From positions 2,790,001 through 2,854,000 of the forward strand of contig NZ_CP091819.1 in the NCBI RefSeq assembly GCF_019740355.2: DNA of 64,000 nucleotides. Reading direction: 5' to 3'. Position numbers and translations under genes: made by a program. The notes beneath the pieces were generated by a model. That model did not search any database and was not told where the DNA came from. It was given only the letters and a program-made list of their open reading frames with translations. The stretch is from Paracrocinitomix mangrovi. GTDB lineage: Bacteria > Bacteroidota > Bacteroidia > Flavobacteriales_D > Crocinitomicaceae. Positions 56,214-64,000 of this stretch are shown here, piece after piece (the stretch's first letter is position 1; the number at the start of each line of letters is the position of its first letter).

Positions 56214-56963
56214 ATGAAAAAGTCTTATATAATAATGATGGCATCTGTGTTAATGATGTCATGTTCAAAAGAAACCGAGTTTGATATAAACACAATGGAT
56301 CAAGATCAAGCAGCACTTGGAAATGTAGAAGTAAAGCTTTTTGGTTCATATGAGGGATGGTTAGCAGAAAATTCACCTGCTTATACATTTACTTCAGATG
56401 CAAACGGAAAAATCAATGTCACTGAAAAAGTAACTTCCGGGAACTATTGGATTTGGGCAGAAAAAGGTGATTATTCTAGTTGGATTGGCACTACAAGTAG
56501 TGAAACAGTCCCAAAAATCACAGTAGAAAAAGGAGAAATTGTAAACTTTGATGTTACACTCAATGAAAATTATCATCAGTATCTGGCCGGTGAAAAATGG
56601 AAGTTGGTTGATTATGTAAACAGCAGTGGAACTTCATTTTGGAATGCAATGGGTTCATGTTATCAAGACGATTTTCTTGAATTTAACAGAGACATGACAT
56701 TTTATTTTGACGGTGGAGATGAAGTTTGTACAGGTTGGCCTCAAAAACAGGATCTTCCTATAGATATAGTAAAGTCTGCTTCAGACAAAGTTGAAATGCA
56801 ATACTTTGGACCTTGCTATAAGTTGAATAGTACAATTCATACAGATCCGGATGGTTTTTCATGGAATTTTTACTTACAAGATGAATCAGCTAGCACGCAA
56901 TACATCATCATGTCATATGACACTACAGCAGTTTTGAACTTAATCTTTGAGAAAGCATTGTAA
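56214..56963 (+). CDS. Lipoprotein with a lipocalin-like C-terminal region, 249 aa
   Basis: The N-terminus MMASVLMMSCSK gives a lipobox with Cys at about residue 17. Residues ~35-110 resemble a Cna-B/carboxypeptidase-regulatory beta-sandwich (VEVKLFGSYEGWL ... SGNYWIWAEKGDYSSWIG). The C-terminal domain starts GEKWKLVDYVNSSG and holds Cys149, Asp152-Asp153, Phe157, Asp160, Thr162 and Cys172, then a further Cys. This matches the first gene of the operon residue for residue in spacing. A terminator follows. Confidence 0.72.
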   Translation: MKKSYIIMMASVLMMSCSKETEFDINTMDQDQAALGNVEVKLFGSYEGWLAENSPAYTFTSDANGKINVTEKVTSGNYWIWAEKGDYSSWIGTTSSETVPKITVEKGEIVNFDVTLNENYHQYLAGEKWKLVDYVNSSGTSFWNAMGSCYQDDFLEFNRDMTFYFDGGDEVCTGWPQKQDLPIDIVKSASDKVEMQYFGPCYKLNSTIHTDPDGFSWNFYLQDESASTQYIIMSYDTTAVLNLIFEKAL

Positions 56964-57006
56964 ACCTTTCTTTTTAACTGCACTAAAGTGTAGCAATGAC
57001 TAAATG

Positions 57007-57047
57007 TTCCACCTTGTTTTTAAAACAGGGTGGAGCTATTTTTTTAA
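57007..57047 (+). terminator. Intrinsic terminator after the three-gene secreted operon
   Basis: TCCACC (57008-57013) with continued pairing through TGTTTT meets AAAACA and GGTGGA (57029-57034), followed by a run of T. Confidence 0.75.
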
Positions 57048-57095
57048 GGTGAGCATTAACGTTTTTGAAACCATTTCAATGGCTGTTTTTGTTTA

Positions 57096-57125
57096 TTGTT
57101 GATCAGTTTACTATATGTACCTTTG
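57096..57125 (+). promoter_or_regulatory. Bacteroidota-type promoter of the radical SAM gene
   Basis: TTG (57096-57098), a 19-base spacer and TACCTTTG (57118-57125), 7 bases before the ATG at 57133. The leader would be very short. Confidence 0.5.
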
Positions 57126-57132
57126 CAAGTAA

Positions 57133-59040
57133 ATGGAAGATAAACGATCACTCACCGATTGGCTCCCAATCACCAAAAAAGAATTGCAATATCACGGCTG
57201 GGAAGAGCTAGATGTGATTATTGTTTCTGGTGATGCCTATGTTGATCATCCGGCATTTGGTCCGGCAGTGATTGGTCGTATCGTTCAAAGTGAGGGTTTA
57301 AGAGTAGGTATCATTCCACAACCAAACTGGCAGGACGATCTGAGAGACTTTAAAAAATTTGGTAAACCTAAACTGTTTTTTGGAGTTACTTCAGGATGCA
57401 TGGATTCTATGGTGAATCATTACACTGCATCTAAAAGAAAAAGATCTACTGATTCATATACTCCTGGAGGTGAAGCCGGATTTAGACCGGATTATGCTAC
57501 CACAGTTTATTCCAAAATCCTCAAGGATTTATATCCTGATGTACCGGTTGTTATTGGGGGAATTGAAGCTTCATTAAGAAGAGTTACTCATTATGATTAT
57601 TGGGCGGACAAACTTTTCCCATCTATTTTAGAAGACAGTGGTGCTGATATGTTGGTGTACGGAATGGGAGAGCAGCCTTTAAGAGAAATCTTACAACTGC
57701 TTAAAAAAGGTGTGCCGTTTGATTCATTGCGAACCACACCGCAAACTGCATTTTTGCAAGCTAAATCTGAAGAGATACCAAAAAACAAAAACTGGGAAGA
57801 TGTAGCAATTGCTTCACATGAAGATTGTTTGAAAGACAAACTGAAGTATGCTGCCAATTTCAAAGTGGTTGAGGTAGAATCTAACAAGCTTATTGCACGA
57901 AGAATTTCGCAAGAAATTGGAGATAAAAGATTGGTAATAAATCCGCCTTACCCAACCATGACCGAGAAAGAAATTGATGCTTCGTTTGATTTACCATATA
58001 CAAGATTACCGCATCCTAAATACAACAAAAGAGGAGCGATTCCGGCATATGATATGATTAAATTCTCTATCAATATGCACAGGGGTTGTTTTGGGGGATG
58101 TAGTTTTTGTACCATTTCTGCTCATCAAGGAAAATTCATTGCCAGCAGATCCGAAAAATCAATTTTAAAGGAGGTAGATGAGGTGGTAAATCACCCCGAG
58201 TTTAAAGGGTATATCTCAGATCTTGGAGGTCCATCTGCCAATATGTACAAGATGAAAGGGATTGACGAAAGCATTTGTGAAAAGTGTGTAAGTCCATCAT
58301 GTATTCATCCGGTAATTTGCTCTAATTTAGATACTACGCACAAGCCTTTAACTGAGATTTACAAAAAGGTTGACGCGCATCCAAAAGTGAAAAAAGCATT
58401 TGTTGGTTCAGGAATCAGATATGATTTATTGGTGAATGATTACAACAAACAACTCCAGGCTGATGATGCTGAGGAGTATATGGAAGAATTGATTACTAAT
58501 CATATCTCTGGAAGGTTAAAAGTGGCACCTGAACATACTGCAGACGATACTTTACGCGTAATGCGTAAACCATCCTTCAAATACTTTCACAAGTTCAAAG
58601 AAGCTTATGATCGCATTCAGAAAAAACATGGACTCAATCAGCCTTTAATTCCTTATTTTATTTCATCACATCCGGGATGTAAAGAAGAGGATATGGCAAA
58701 CTTGGCTGCAGAAACCAAGGACATGGGATTCAAGTTGGAGCAAGTACAGGACTTTACCCCAACGCCAATGACAGTAGCTACTGTGATCTATTATGCAGGT
58801 GTTCATCCATATACCTTGAAACCAACTTTTGTTCCTAAAACAGAAAAAGAAAAGAAAGATCAACACCGCTTTTTCTTCTGGTATAAAAAGGAGAACAAAC
58901 AGTGGGTAAAAGACAAATTATTAGGATCTGGCAATCAGGAATTGTACGATAAATTAACGGCCGGACAACATCAAGGTCAGCAAAAAGAAGTACCAAAGTG
59001 GTTGCAAGAAAAGAGAAAGCAGCACAAAAAGAAAAGGTGA
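57133..59040 (+). CDS. YgiQ-family radical SAM protein
   Basis: A 635-residue radical SAM enzyme of unknown reaction. An N-terminal UPF0313/YgiQ domain (~1-290: DWLPITKKELQYHGWEELDVIIVSGDAYVDHPAFG) precedes the radical SAM domain with the cluster motif CFGGCSFCTI (three Cys, ~318-325). A Cys-rich insertion (ICEKCVSPSCIHPVICSNLD) may bind a second cluster. The C-terminus is Lys/Gln-rich. Length is slightly shorter than the E. coli protein. It is monocistronic or co-transcribed with the FGE-fold gene 33 bp downstream. Confidence 0.92.
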   Translation: MEDKRSLTDWLPITKKELQYHGWEELDVIIVSGDAYVDHPAFGPAVIGRIVQSEGLRVGIIPQPNWQDDLRDFKKFGKPKLFFGVTSGCMDSMVNHYTASKRKRSTDSYTPGGEAGFRPDYATTVYSKILKDLYPDVPVVIGGIEASLRRVTHYDYWADKLFPSILEDSGADMLVYGMGEQPLREILQLLKKGVPFDSLRTTPQTAFLQAKSEEIPKNKNWEDVAIASHEDCLKDKLKYAANFKVVEVESNKLIARRISQEIGDKRLVINPPYPTMTEKEIDASFDLPYTRLPHPKYNKRGAIPAYDMIKFSINMHRGCFGGCSFCTISAHQGKFIASRSEKSILKEVDEVVNHPEFKGYISDLGGPSANMYKMKGIDESICEKCVSPSCIHPVICSNLDTTHKPLTEIYKKVDAHPKVKKAFVGSGIRYDLLVNDYNKQLQADDAEEYMEELITNHISGRLKVAPEHTADDTLRVMRKPSFKYFHKFKEAYDRIQKKHGLNQPLIPYFISSHPGCKEEDMANLAAETKDMGFKLEQVQDFTPTPMTVATVIYYAGVHPYTLKPTFVPKTEKEKKDQHRFFFWYKKENKQWVKDKLLGSGNQELYDKLTAGQHQGQQKEVPKWLQEKRKQHKKKR

Positions 59041-59073
59041 AACTTTTTGTAATTGATTGGTTATATTGATGCC

Positions 59074-60804
59074 ATGAAACCCAAAATCCTTTTATCAATT
59101 TTACTAGTTTATAGTGCGGTGAGTTTTGCTCAGAAAAAATCTATTGGAATCCATGTAGATGTATTAGGAGCTAAGAATGATTATTGCAGATATTATCATC
59201 CCATTGAAGGAGTTTATGAGATAAGCGATTCCCTACTTGAATTTGACAAAAAACAACTTAAAAAGTTAAAAGGACTTCATCTGATTCAGCCAATAGGCCT
59301 GGTAGAAAACAAATCTCATATTCAGGCTAATAGCTTGAGGTATCATATTGACCCCAATGATCTGTTGTATGTTAATTGGGGAATTGGCAGGGCAGATTCT
59401 GCTGCTAAATATGCTCTTTTGGATTCATTTGCGCAAGTTTCAGAAAGTGTCAGAAAAGAGAAGTACCAACAGCTTGTGATGGATTATTTCAATCCCTTTT
59501 TTATCAAACGCCACGAAGTAACTAATTATGAATATCGTGAGTTTGTTTTTTGGGTAAGGGATTCTTTGTTTAGAGAAGAGATTTATAAGTGCGATTCAAT
59601 TCCTAAAATGGAAAGATTGGCTATGCTTGACATTCCGGATGAGGTGAGGAAGTATGGAATTATGGACGAAGGAGGAGATACAAAGTACGAGGATTTTGAT
59701 CCTTTTATTTCAAGAGGAATTTATTCATTCAAGCAAGATATTAATTTGCCAAAAATGATTGAAAAATATCCTTTTTTGAAAGACAGTTTGAGAAAGTTTT
59801 ATTTGGATCCAAATGAACGCTGGTTTAAAAGAAGAGAAATAGATGTTAAGCAATTTAAGTACAAGTACTACACCATTGAATTATCAAAAGGAAAAGATTT
59901 AACTCAAAATAGAGGTAGGTATATACTTGAACACTCAATTCCGGTTTACCCAGACACATTGGTTTGGGTGAAAGGATATATGCATGAATGGAATGACGCA
60001 TTTACCAATATGTATTTTTGGCATCCGGCTTATGACAATTATCCGGTAGTAGGAATTTCATACGAACAAGCGTTGGCATTTTGTGATTGGAAAGAGAAAA
60101 TGTTAAGACTTGAACATCCTGAAATTTTCAGGTATTCTTCTTTGGGCCTACCTCGTCTTTACGAATATGAATGGGCTTTGATGGAAGGCAAATCCTACGA
60201 TTTGGCCAGCAATATTCAAGACAATCACATTTTGACAGATCTGGATTTGGGCGTTAATAAGGAAAGAGCAAAATTGATTGAAAAGAAAGACAGCTTGTAT
60301 AACTTCTACACCAATAAAGTATGGATGCCGTGTGATGAAACTGACCCCAAATGTAGAAAACAGTTAAAACTGTTGCTAAAGCGATTTGAGAAACACGCCA
60401 AGTATAATAAAATTGAAGAATTGATGAAGATGAGGGCGTATCAAAATCACCTAATCAACAATGTTGATTTTTTATCTAACAATGTTTCAGAATGGATGGA
60501 TGAAGATTTTAAATCCAATTATCAGGAATTAGCAGAAGCTTATCTGAATTATAATTGCCTGGTTAGTGTAGAGTATTGTGAAGATCAACGAAATATTGAT
60601 TACAGAAAAATCAGACAAAATGATCAGGAAGGAAAGTTAATATTGGGATCTAATTGGTTTGATGAAAGGTATGAAAATGTTTACGGTGTTAATGTTGCCG
60701 GAATTCACGCCAAGACATTCCAACATCCTGACTCCTCATTTAGTACAGTTGGATTTAGATACGTCATCAGGCTTAAACCAACATATTATACCTGGAATTA
60801 CTAA
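59074..60804 (+). CDS. Large secreted FGE-sulfatase-fold protein without catalytic cysteines, 576 aa
   Basis: Start at ATG 59074, giving the signal MKPKILLSILLVYSAVSFAQ; a TTG seven codons upstream is unlikely. No lipobox. SUMF1-fold landmarks are FIKRHEVTNYEYREFVFW (~145-165), YPVVGISYEQALAFCDWKEKML (~325), GLPRLYEYEWALM, NNVSEWMDEDF and a final VGFRYVIRLK. The domain is broken by long insertions, as in GldJ/GldK proteins. There is no Cys pair near the C-terminus, so formylglycine formation is excluded by known FGE chemistry. A gliding/T9SS-like structural role is possible but no gld genes flank it. Confidence 0.8.
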   Translation: MKPKILLSILLVYSAVSFAQKKSIGIHVDVLGAKNDYCRYYHPIEGVYEISDSLLEFDKKQLKKLKGLHLIQPIGLVENKSHIQANSLRYHIDPNDLLYVNWGIGRADSAAKYALLDSFAQVSESVRKEKYQQLVMDYFNPFFIKRHEVTNYEYREFVFWVRDSLFREEIYKCDSIPKMERLAMLDIPDEVRKYGIMDEGGDTKYEDFDPFISRGIYSFKQDINLPKMIEKYPFLKDSLRKFYLDPNERWFKRREIDVKQFKYKYYTIELSKGKDLTQNRGRYILEHSIPVYPDTLVWVKGYMHEWNDAFTNMYFWHPAYDNYPVVGISYEQALAFCDWKEKMLRLEHPEIFRYSSLGLPRLYEYEWALMEGKSYDLASNIQDNHILTDLDLGVNKERAKLIEKKDSLYNFYTNKVWMPCDETDPKCRKQLKLLLKRFEKHAKYNKIEELMKMRAYQNHLINNVDFLSNNVSEWMDEDFKSNYQELAEAYLNYNCLVSVEYCEDQRNIDYRKIRQNDQEGKLILGSNWFDERYENVYGVNVAGIHAKTFQHPDSSFSTVGFRYVIRLKPTYYTWNY

Positions 60805-60808
60805 ATCA

Positions 60809-61570
60809 TCATTCTTTTTTGTGGCCAATCTTGCAGATTAAAGACACCTCTGTGGTGATGTTGTTTTCATAAAGATTGCCCGGATTTCTAATAATTAATT
60901 GATCCAGTACCCCAAAGGCCAATCTGCATTTATCTATGAACTTCCAGCTCATTCCAACATATACTCGGTTTTGGCTAATTCCTGCAGGTGATGAATTATT
61001 CCCAAAGTCAAAAAACACTTCGTCAAAAGTCTTTAGAAAAAGCTTTTCGTGTTTTTTCATTTGTATAGATACACCAAATTTATAGCGAAGCCTTTGACTG
61101 AAATTGTAATCAGTTATAACAAATTCATTGTCTGCTATTTCAGTTGGCATCCCAATGAATCTCTCTTCAATTCTCAATCGTTGGGAAAATTGAAACTTCT
61201 TTTTGCCAAGTACCCAAACTAGTTCTTGCCAAACATTGTGTTCAGGAACATTAATTGGTTTTGAATTTTCCAGATAAGGAAAGTTTAAAACGTAGGTGTA
61301 TCCCAATCCTGGATTAAGATTCATTTTTGTAGAATAGTGAATGGATGGTCTTACAATAAATTGTTGCCAATCCATAATCACATTTGAACGGCGAAAATGT
61401 AATTCATTGAGGATGGACCAATTTTTATTCAGTTCGACAATTGTTTTGTTGCTCCACCATGTATGAACTTGCGTATCGAATGTTTTTTGCTGGGCATGAG
61501 AAGGATAGCTCAGATATAAAAAGGCTAAGCAAATTACCCTGTATAGGTATTTGACAAGAGATTTTGACAT
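60809..61570 (-). CDS. DUF2490-family outer-membrane protein
   Basis: A 253-residue predicted outer-membrane beta-barrel. The start at 61570 (MSKSLVKYLY) gives a signal peptide ending SHAQQ. Amphipathic strands alternate through the protein, and the motifs THVHTWWSNKTIVELNKNWSILNELHFRR-like (here TQVHTWWSNK, NELHFRRS), QQFIVRPSIHY and RLRIEERF are those of DUF2490 proteins. Function of the family is unknown. Convergent with the FGE-fold gene with 4 bp between stops. Confidence 0.82.
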   Translation of the reverse strand: MSKSLVKYLYRVICLAFLYLSYPSHAQQKTFDTQVHTWWSNKTIVELNKNWSILNELHFRRSNVIMDWQQFIVRPSIHYSTKMNLNPGLGYTYVLNFPYLENSKPINVPEHNVWQELVWVLGKKKFQFSQRLRIEERFIGMPTEIADNEFVITDYNFSQRLRYKFGVSIQMKKHEKLFLKTFDEVFFDFGNNSSPAGISQNRVYVGMSWKFIDKCRLAFGVLDQLIIRNPGNLYENNITTEVSLICKIGHKKE

Positions 61571-61651
61571 TGGTGAGCTGTTATCTCGCCAAAATATAAA
61601 AATCACCTCGCTAATTTTGTGACTTAAGTTACGTTGGGGTTTTGGAGATGC

Positions 61652-62167
61652 TTAGATCATAATACCCAGTTTAATTCCAGGACCTGAAAGTGAGGTGCCT
61701 ACCAAAGGTAGAGAATAAGTAAGGCCGGCTTCAACCAACTTATATTTTAAATTCAATTCGGGCACAAATTGCAAGGCATATCTGGTAAAAAGGTTTTGTT
61801 GGTTCAAACTTGATTGGTTGGTCAATGAAAATACATTGGAGACAATTGGCTTTAGGCCTAACTTAAACTTTGGTTTTCGAATAAAAATCACTCCTGTGAC
61901 AACATCTACATTTACATGATGTTGGTTTTTATAGTTGTTGAGATCAGCCTGATCAAACGTAATCCAATATCCATTTTGTAAACCAATGAGCAATGATCTT
62001 TTTGAAACCTCCATTTGCATATTAACTCCCGGAGATAAGAATGTTGAGTTCAATTGTTTGTTGCTCAAAAATCGGTTTGATCCATTCAAGCCAATGCTTA
62101 AATCCGGTCTTTGGCTCCAACTTAAGGCTCCGGCAGTAAGGAATAATATGGCAACTAAAAACCTCAT
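61652..62167 (-). CDS. Small outer-membrane beta-barrel-like protein, 171 aa
   Basis: Signal MRFLVAILFLTAGALSWSQ followed by strands alternating polar and hydrophobic residues (RSLLIGLQNGYWITF, HHVNVDVVTGVIFI, KFKLGLKPIV, GIKLGIMI). This is the pattern of a small 8-stranded barrel. No family name can be given. The ATG directly abuts the sulfatase stop (TAAATG), so translation is coupled with the sulfatase. Confidence 0.65.
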   Translation of the reverse strand: MRFLVAILFLTAGALSWSQRPDLSIGLNGSNRFLSNKQLNSTFLSPGVNMQMEVSKRSLLIGLQNGYWITFDQADLNNYKNQHHVNVDVVTGVIFIRKPKFKLGLKPIVSNVFSLTNQSSLNQQNLFTRYALQFVPELNLKYKLVEAGLTYSLPLVGTSLSGPGIKLGIMI

Positions 62168-63772
62168 TTATGCAGGAAAATAGTAGCTGGCACTATCAAT
62201 ATCGAATTTTCTGTCCATTAATCTAGGCCAAAGAGGTTTAATAGGTAATTCTTTGTTCCATTCTTCAAATAATGATTGCAGTTTTTCTAAACGTTGTGGT
62301 TGTGTACTTTTTAAATCAAATCTTTCTGAAATATCGTTTTCCAAATCATACAAATGCATCCAATTATCGCGCGTACTTAAAATCAATTTCCATTTTTCAG
62401 ATTGAATGGCTTGAATGTGGTCTGTTCTCCAATAAAGTACTTCGTGGGGCTTAGTTTTGTCAGTTCCCAATATAAATGGAATTAAATCTACACCATCTAA
62501 AGGCCTATTTTCCGGCCAATTTACATGACAGTTTTTAATTGTTGTGGTGAAGATATCCATTCCGGAAACCGGATGTACAAACTTGGTTCCGGCCGGAATT
62601 TTTCCTTTCCATTTCATCATAAAAGGCACATTAATTCCCCCTTCAAAATGAGTGATTTTCCCTCCTTTAAGGGGTCCGTTATCTGTTGCGCCGGTGTAAG
62701 AAGCTCCTCCATTATCTGAGATAAAATAAATAATGGTGTTTTCTTCTAGCCCCAGATTTTTAATCTTGTTGTGGATGTCTCCAATGGCATCATCCAATGC
62801 TTTAATCATGGCCAGATATACTCTTTTATTGGTGTCCTTAACATGTGAAAATTGATCAAAATAGGCCTGTGGTGCTTGAAAGGGAACATGTGGCGCATTG
62901 AAAGGGACATAAAGAAAAAAGTTGGTGTCTTTATTTTCTTCTAAAAAATCAATAGCTTTATCTCTTATAGCAAAAGTCAAATAGTCTTCTTCTTTCACAA
63001 CTTTTCCATTTTCTCTAATGGCGGCAGTTTCATGCCTTTTCATGTTCCACTGATGTTCTGCACTCATGTCATCCTGAATGTAGCTTTGATATCCCGGCGT
63101 TTTTTGACTAGGAGTATATAAAGAGAAAGCACCGTAAAAACCATATTGGTAAGTGAAGCCTCTTTTGTTTGGTACTTGCTCTTTTCCTTGTCCCAAATGC
63201 CATTTACCAATGATGCCGGTGTGGTACCCAGAAGCACTCATTACTTCAGCCAGGTTGATTTCAGTTTGTGGGATTCCTTGTTTGGCAATTTCCCATTCAC
63301 GAGGGTATGATGGAGGAGTAACTAATTTCCAATCACCTAAAAATTTAGCCTTTTTACCACGGTTGTATTCAATAAAATTGGAAGGATAAAAATCCATTGG
63401 TTGGGTTTCAAAACCATATCTCTGTTGGTATTGACCGGTTAATATTGCAGCCCTTGAAGGAGCACAAATAGGAGCAGTTACGTAAGCATCATTAAATAGC
63501 ACACCTTCCTCTCCAATTTGGTCAATATTGGGTGTTGAAATATGCTCGGCTCCGTAAGCTGAAACTTCGTATTTTCCTAAATCATCCGCCATAATAAGGA
63601 TGACATTGGGCCGGTTATTTTCGTTTTTGACTTTGGAATTTTGATCCAGAAAAAGTTGTTTCTGGGCCAACTTTTGTTGATCCCATTCAATTTTCCAGAT
63701 TTTACTTGTACTAGAAACAGAACACCCAATCAGTGCTAAACAGCTCAATATATAGATCAGCTTCTGCCTCAT
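62168..63772 (-). CDS. Lipoprotein sulfatase of the formylglycine-dependent (Cys) type
   Basis: Hydrolyses sulfate esters, probably on a sulfated glycan, at the periplasmic or cell surface face. Lipobox LIGC puts the lipidated Cys at 17. The active-site signature is Cys103-x-Pro-Ser-Arg (ICAPSRAAILTGQY), where Cys103 must be converted to formylglycine. Metal-binding Asp63-Asp64 (MADDLGKY) and the GKWHLGQG Lys/His motif (~193) are intact, as is NGGASYTGATDNGPLKGGK. Length (534) fits family S1 sulfatases. No maturase is adjacent: the two FGE-fold proteins nearby lack catalytic Cys. It begins a run with two outer-membrane proteins. Confidence 0.92.
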   Translation of the reverse strand: MRQKLIYILSCLALIGCSVSSTSKIWKIEWDQQKLAQKQLFLDQNSKVKNENNRPNVILIMADDLGKYEVSAYGAEHISTPNIDQIGEEGVLFNDAYVTAPICAPSRAAILTGQYQQRYGFETQPMDFYPSNFIEYNRGKKAKFLGDWKLVTPPSYPREWEIAKQGIPQTEINLAEVMSASGYHTGIIGKWHLGQGKEQVPNKRGFTYQYGFYGAFSLYTPSQKTPGYQSYIQDDMSAEHQWNMKRHETAAIRENGKVVKEEDYLTFAIRDKAIDFLEENKDTNFFLYVPFNAPHVPFQAPQAYFDQFSHVKDTNKRVYLAMIKALDDAIGDIHNKIKNLGLEENTIIYFISDNGGASYTGATDNGPLKGGKITHFEGGINVPFMMKWKGKIPAGTKFVHPVSGMDIFTTTIKNCHVNWPENRPLDGVDLIPFILGTDKTKPHEVLYWRTDHIQAIQSEKWKLILSTRDNWMHLYDLENDISERFDLKSTQPQRLEKLQSLFEEWNKELPIKPLWPRLMDRKFDIDSASYYFPA

Positions 63773-63796
63773 GCTCCCAATAAAATTTTGAAAAGT

Positions 63797-64000
63797 CTAT
63801 TCTTCTCCTGCTGACAATTCTGTAGGAGTAATATTAACTTCAGCTTTGATATCGGTAGTTTCTATTGTCTCTTCTCCAGTCTCATAATCTTCATCTCCGA
63901 ATTGAGTAAGGCCAGTCAGAGTGATTTTATCTGCAGTAATTTCACCTTCTATTTTAGTAACTCCCCAAACAGGTGGATCACCTCCGCCCGAGTATTCACC
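63797..64000 (-). CDS. C-terminal end of an unidentified protein (gene runs off the window)
   Basis: Only the last 67 codons and the TAG stop at 63797-63799 are visible. The reading frame is open to the window edge. The sequence is acidic and beta-like: GVTKIEGEITADKITLTGLTQ, then an Asp/Glu-rich linker and a final NITPTELSAGEE. It ends 24 bp upstream of the sulfatase start on the same strand, so it may lead that operon. No family can be named. Confidence 0.55.
   Translation of the reverse strand, partial: GEYSGGGDPPVWGVTKIEGEITADKITLTGLTQFGDEDYETGEETIETTDIKAEVNITPTELSAGEE

Noticed and set aside
1-64000. Defence island, prophage, insertion sequence or tRNA-linked integration
   Set aside because: No transposase, integrase, nuclease-ATPase pair, phage gene or tRNA was recognised on either strand.

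Overview
The window is a 64 kb stretch of chromosome from a member of the Bacteroidota, most likely order Flavobacteriales and possibly close to Crocinitomicaceae or Cryomorphaceae; the family is inference. Evidence: low G+C, T9SS type A sorting domains, SprB-type repeats with a gliding-motility C-terminal domain, a DUF4270 lipoprotein, many N-terminal lipoboxes, and promoter elements of the Bacteroidota form TAnnTTTG, some with an upstream TTG/TTTG. I see no rRNA, tRNA, insertion sequence, prophage, integrase or CRISPR array. This is mostly core genome with lineage-specific surface and secreted proteins between housekeeping genes.

Layout. 0-8.4 kb: 5' end of metG, two S66 LD-carboxypeptidases (one cytosolic, one with a twin-arginine signal), a GT2 glycosyltransferase, a GT-C-like membrane protein, a NifU-domain protein, saccharopine dehydrogenase, and a coupled pair of small unknown genes. 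8.4-18.9 kb: a lipoprotein, a catalytically dead CTP-synthase-type amidotransferase, a biotin carrier protein, a V4R/XylR_N histidine kinase, an asnS-arsC-eamA operon, a T9SS cargo protein, an O-antigen-ligase/TPR protein and thioredoxin. 18.9-24.2 kb: a TonB-dependent receptor operon with small secreted proteins, and a sodium:solute symporter. 24.3-30.7 kb: uridine kinase, a 1221-residue NtrY-like kinase and a cation/proton antiporter in one operon, facing a rhomboid protease. 30.8-37.1 kb: glmS, DUF4270 and a truncated glycogen-synthase-like gene, divergent from panC and metK. 37.2-43.4 kb: cell-surface proteins, including a 1366-residue SprB-repeat protein and a single-repeat satellite. 43.4-47.7 kb: acpP-fabF-rnc, an iodotyrosine-deiodinase-like nitroreductase, purN and marC. 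47.8-54.3 kb: an unknown secreted protein, a SulP transporter, an FGE-fold protein and a TPR-kinase/LytTR two-component pair. 54.4-57 kb: three secreted or lipid-anchored proteins divergent from that pair. 57-64 kb: a YgiQ radical SAM protein, a second FGE-fold protein, DUF2490, a small outer-membrane protein, a lipoprotein sulfatase and the 3' end of an unknown gene.

Genome style: genes are tightly packed. Of 11 convergent junctions, five overlap by exactly 4 bp at their stop codons, one overlaps by 15 bp, two are separated by 2-4 bp, and only three have a visible intrinsic terminator.

Most interesting points: (i) the TPR-kinase/LytTR pair facing a three-gene secreted operon, with repeated TGAGTC elements between them and a shared Cys/Asp motif in the first and third proteins; (ii) pseudoenzymes, namely a CTP-synthase-like amidotransferase with the whole Cys-His-Glu triad replaced and a half-length glycogen synthase lacking its nucleotide-sugar motif; (iii) a near-identical 23-bp palindromic element upstream of both SprB-repeat genes. 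I did not find an obvious new defence or mobile system.
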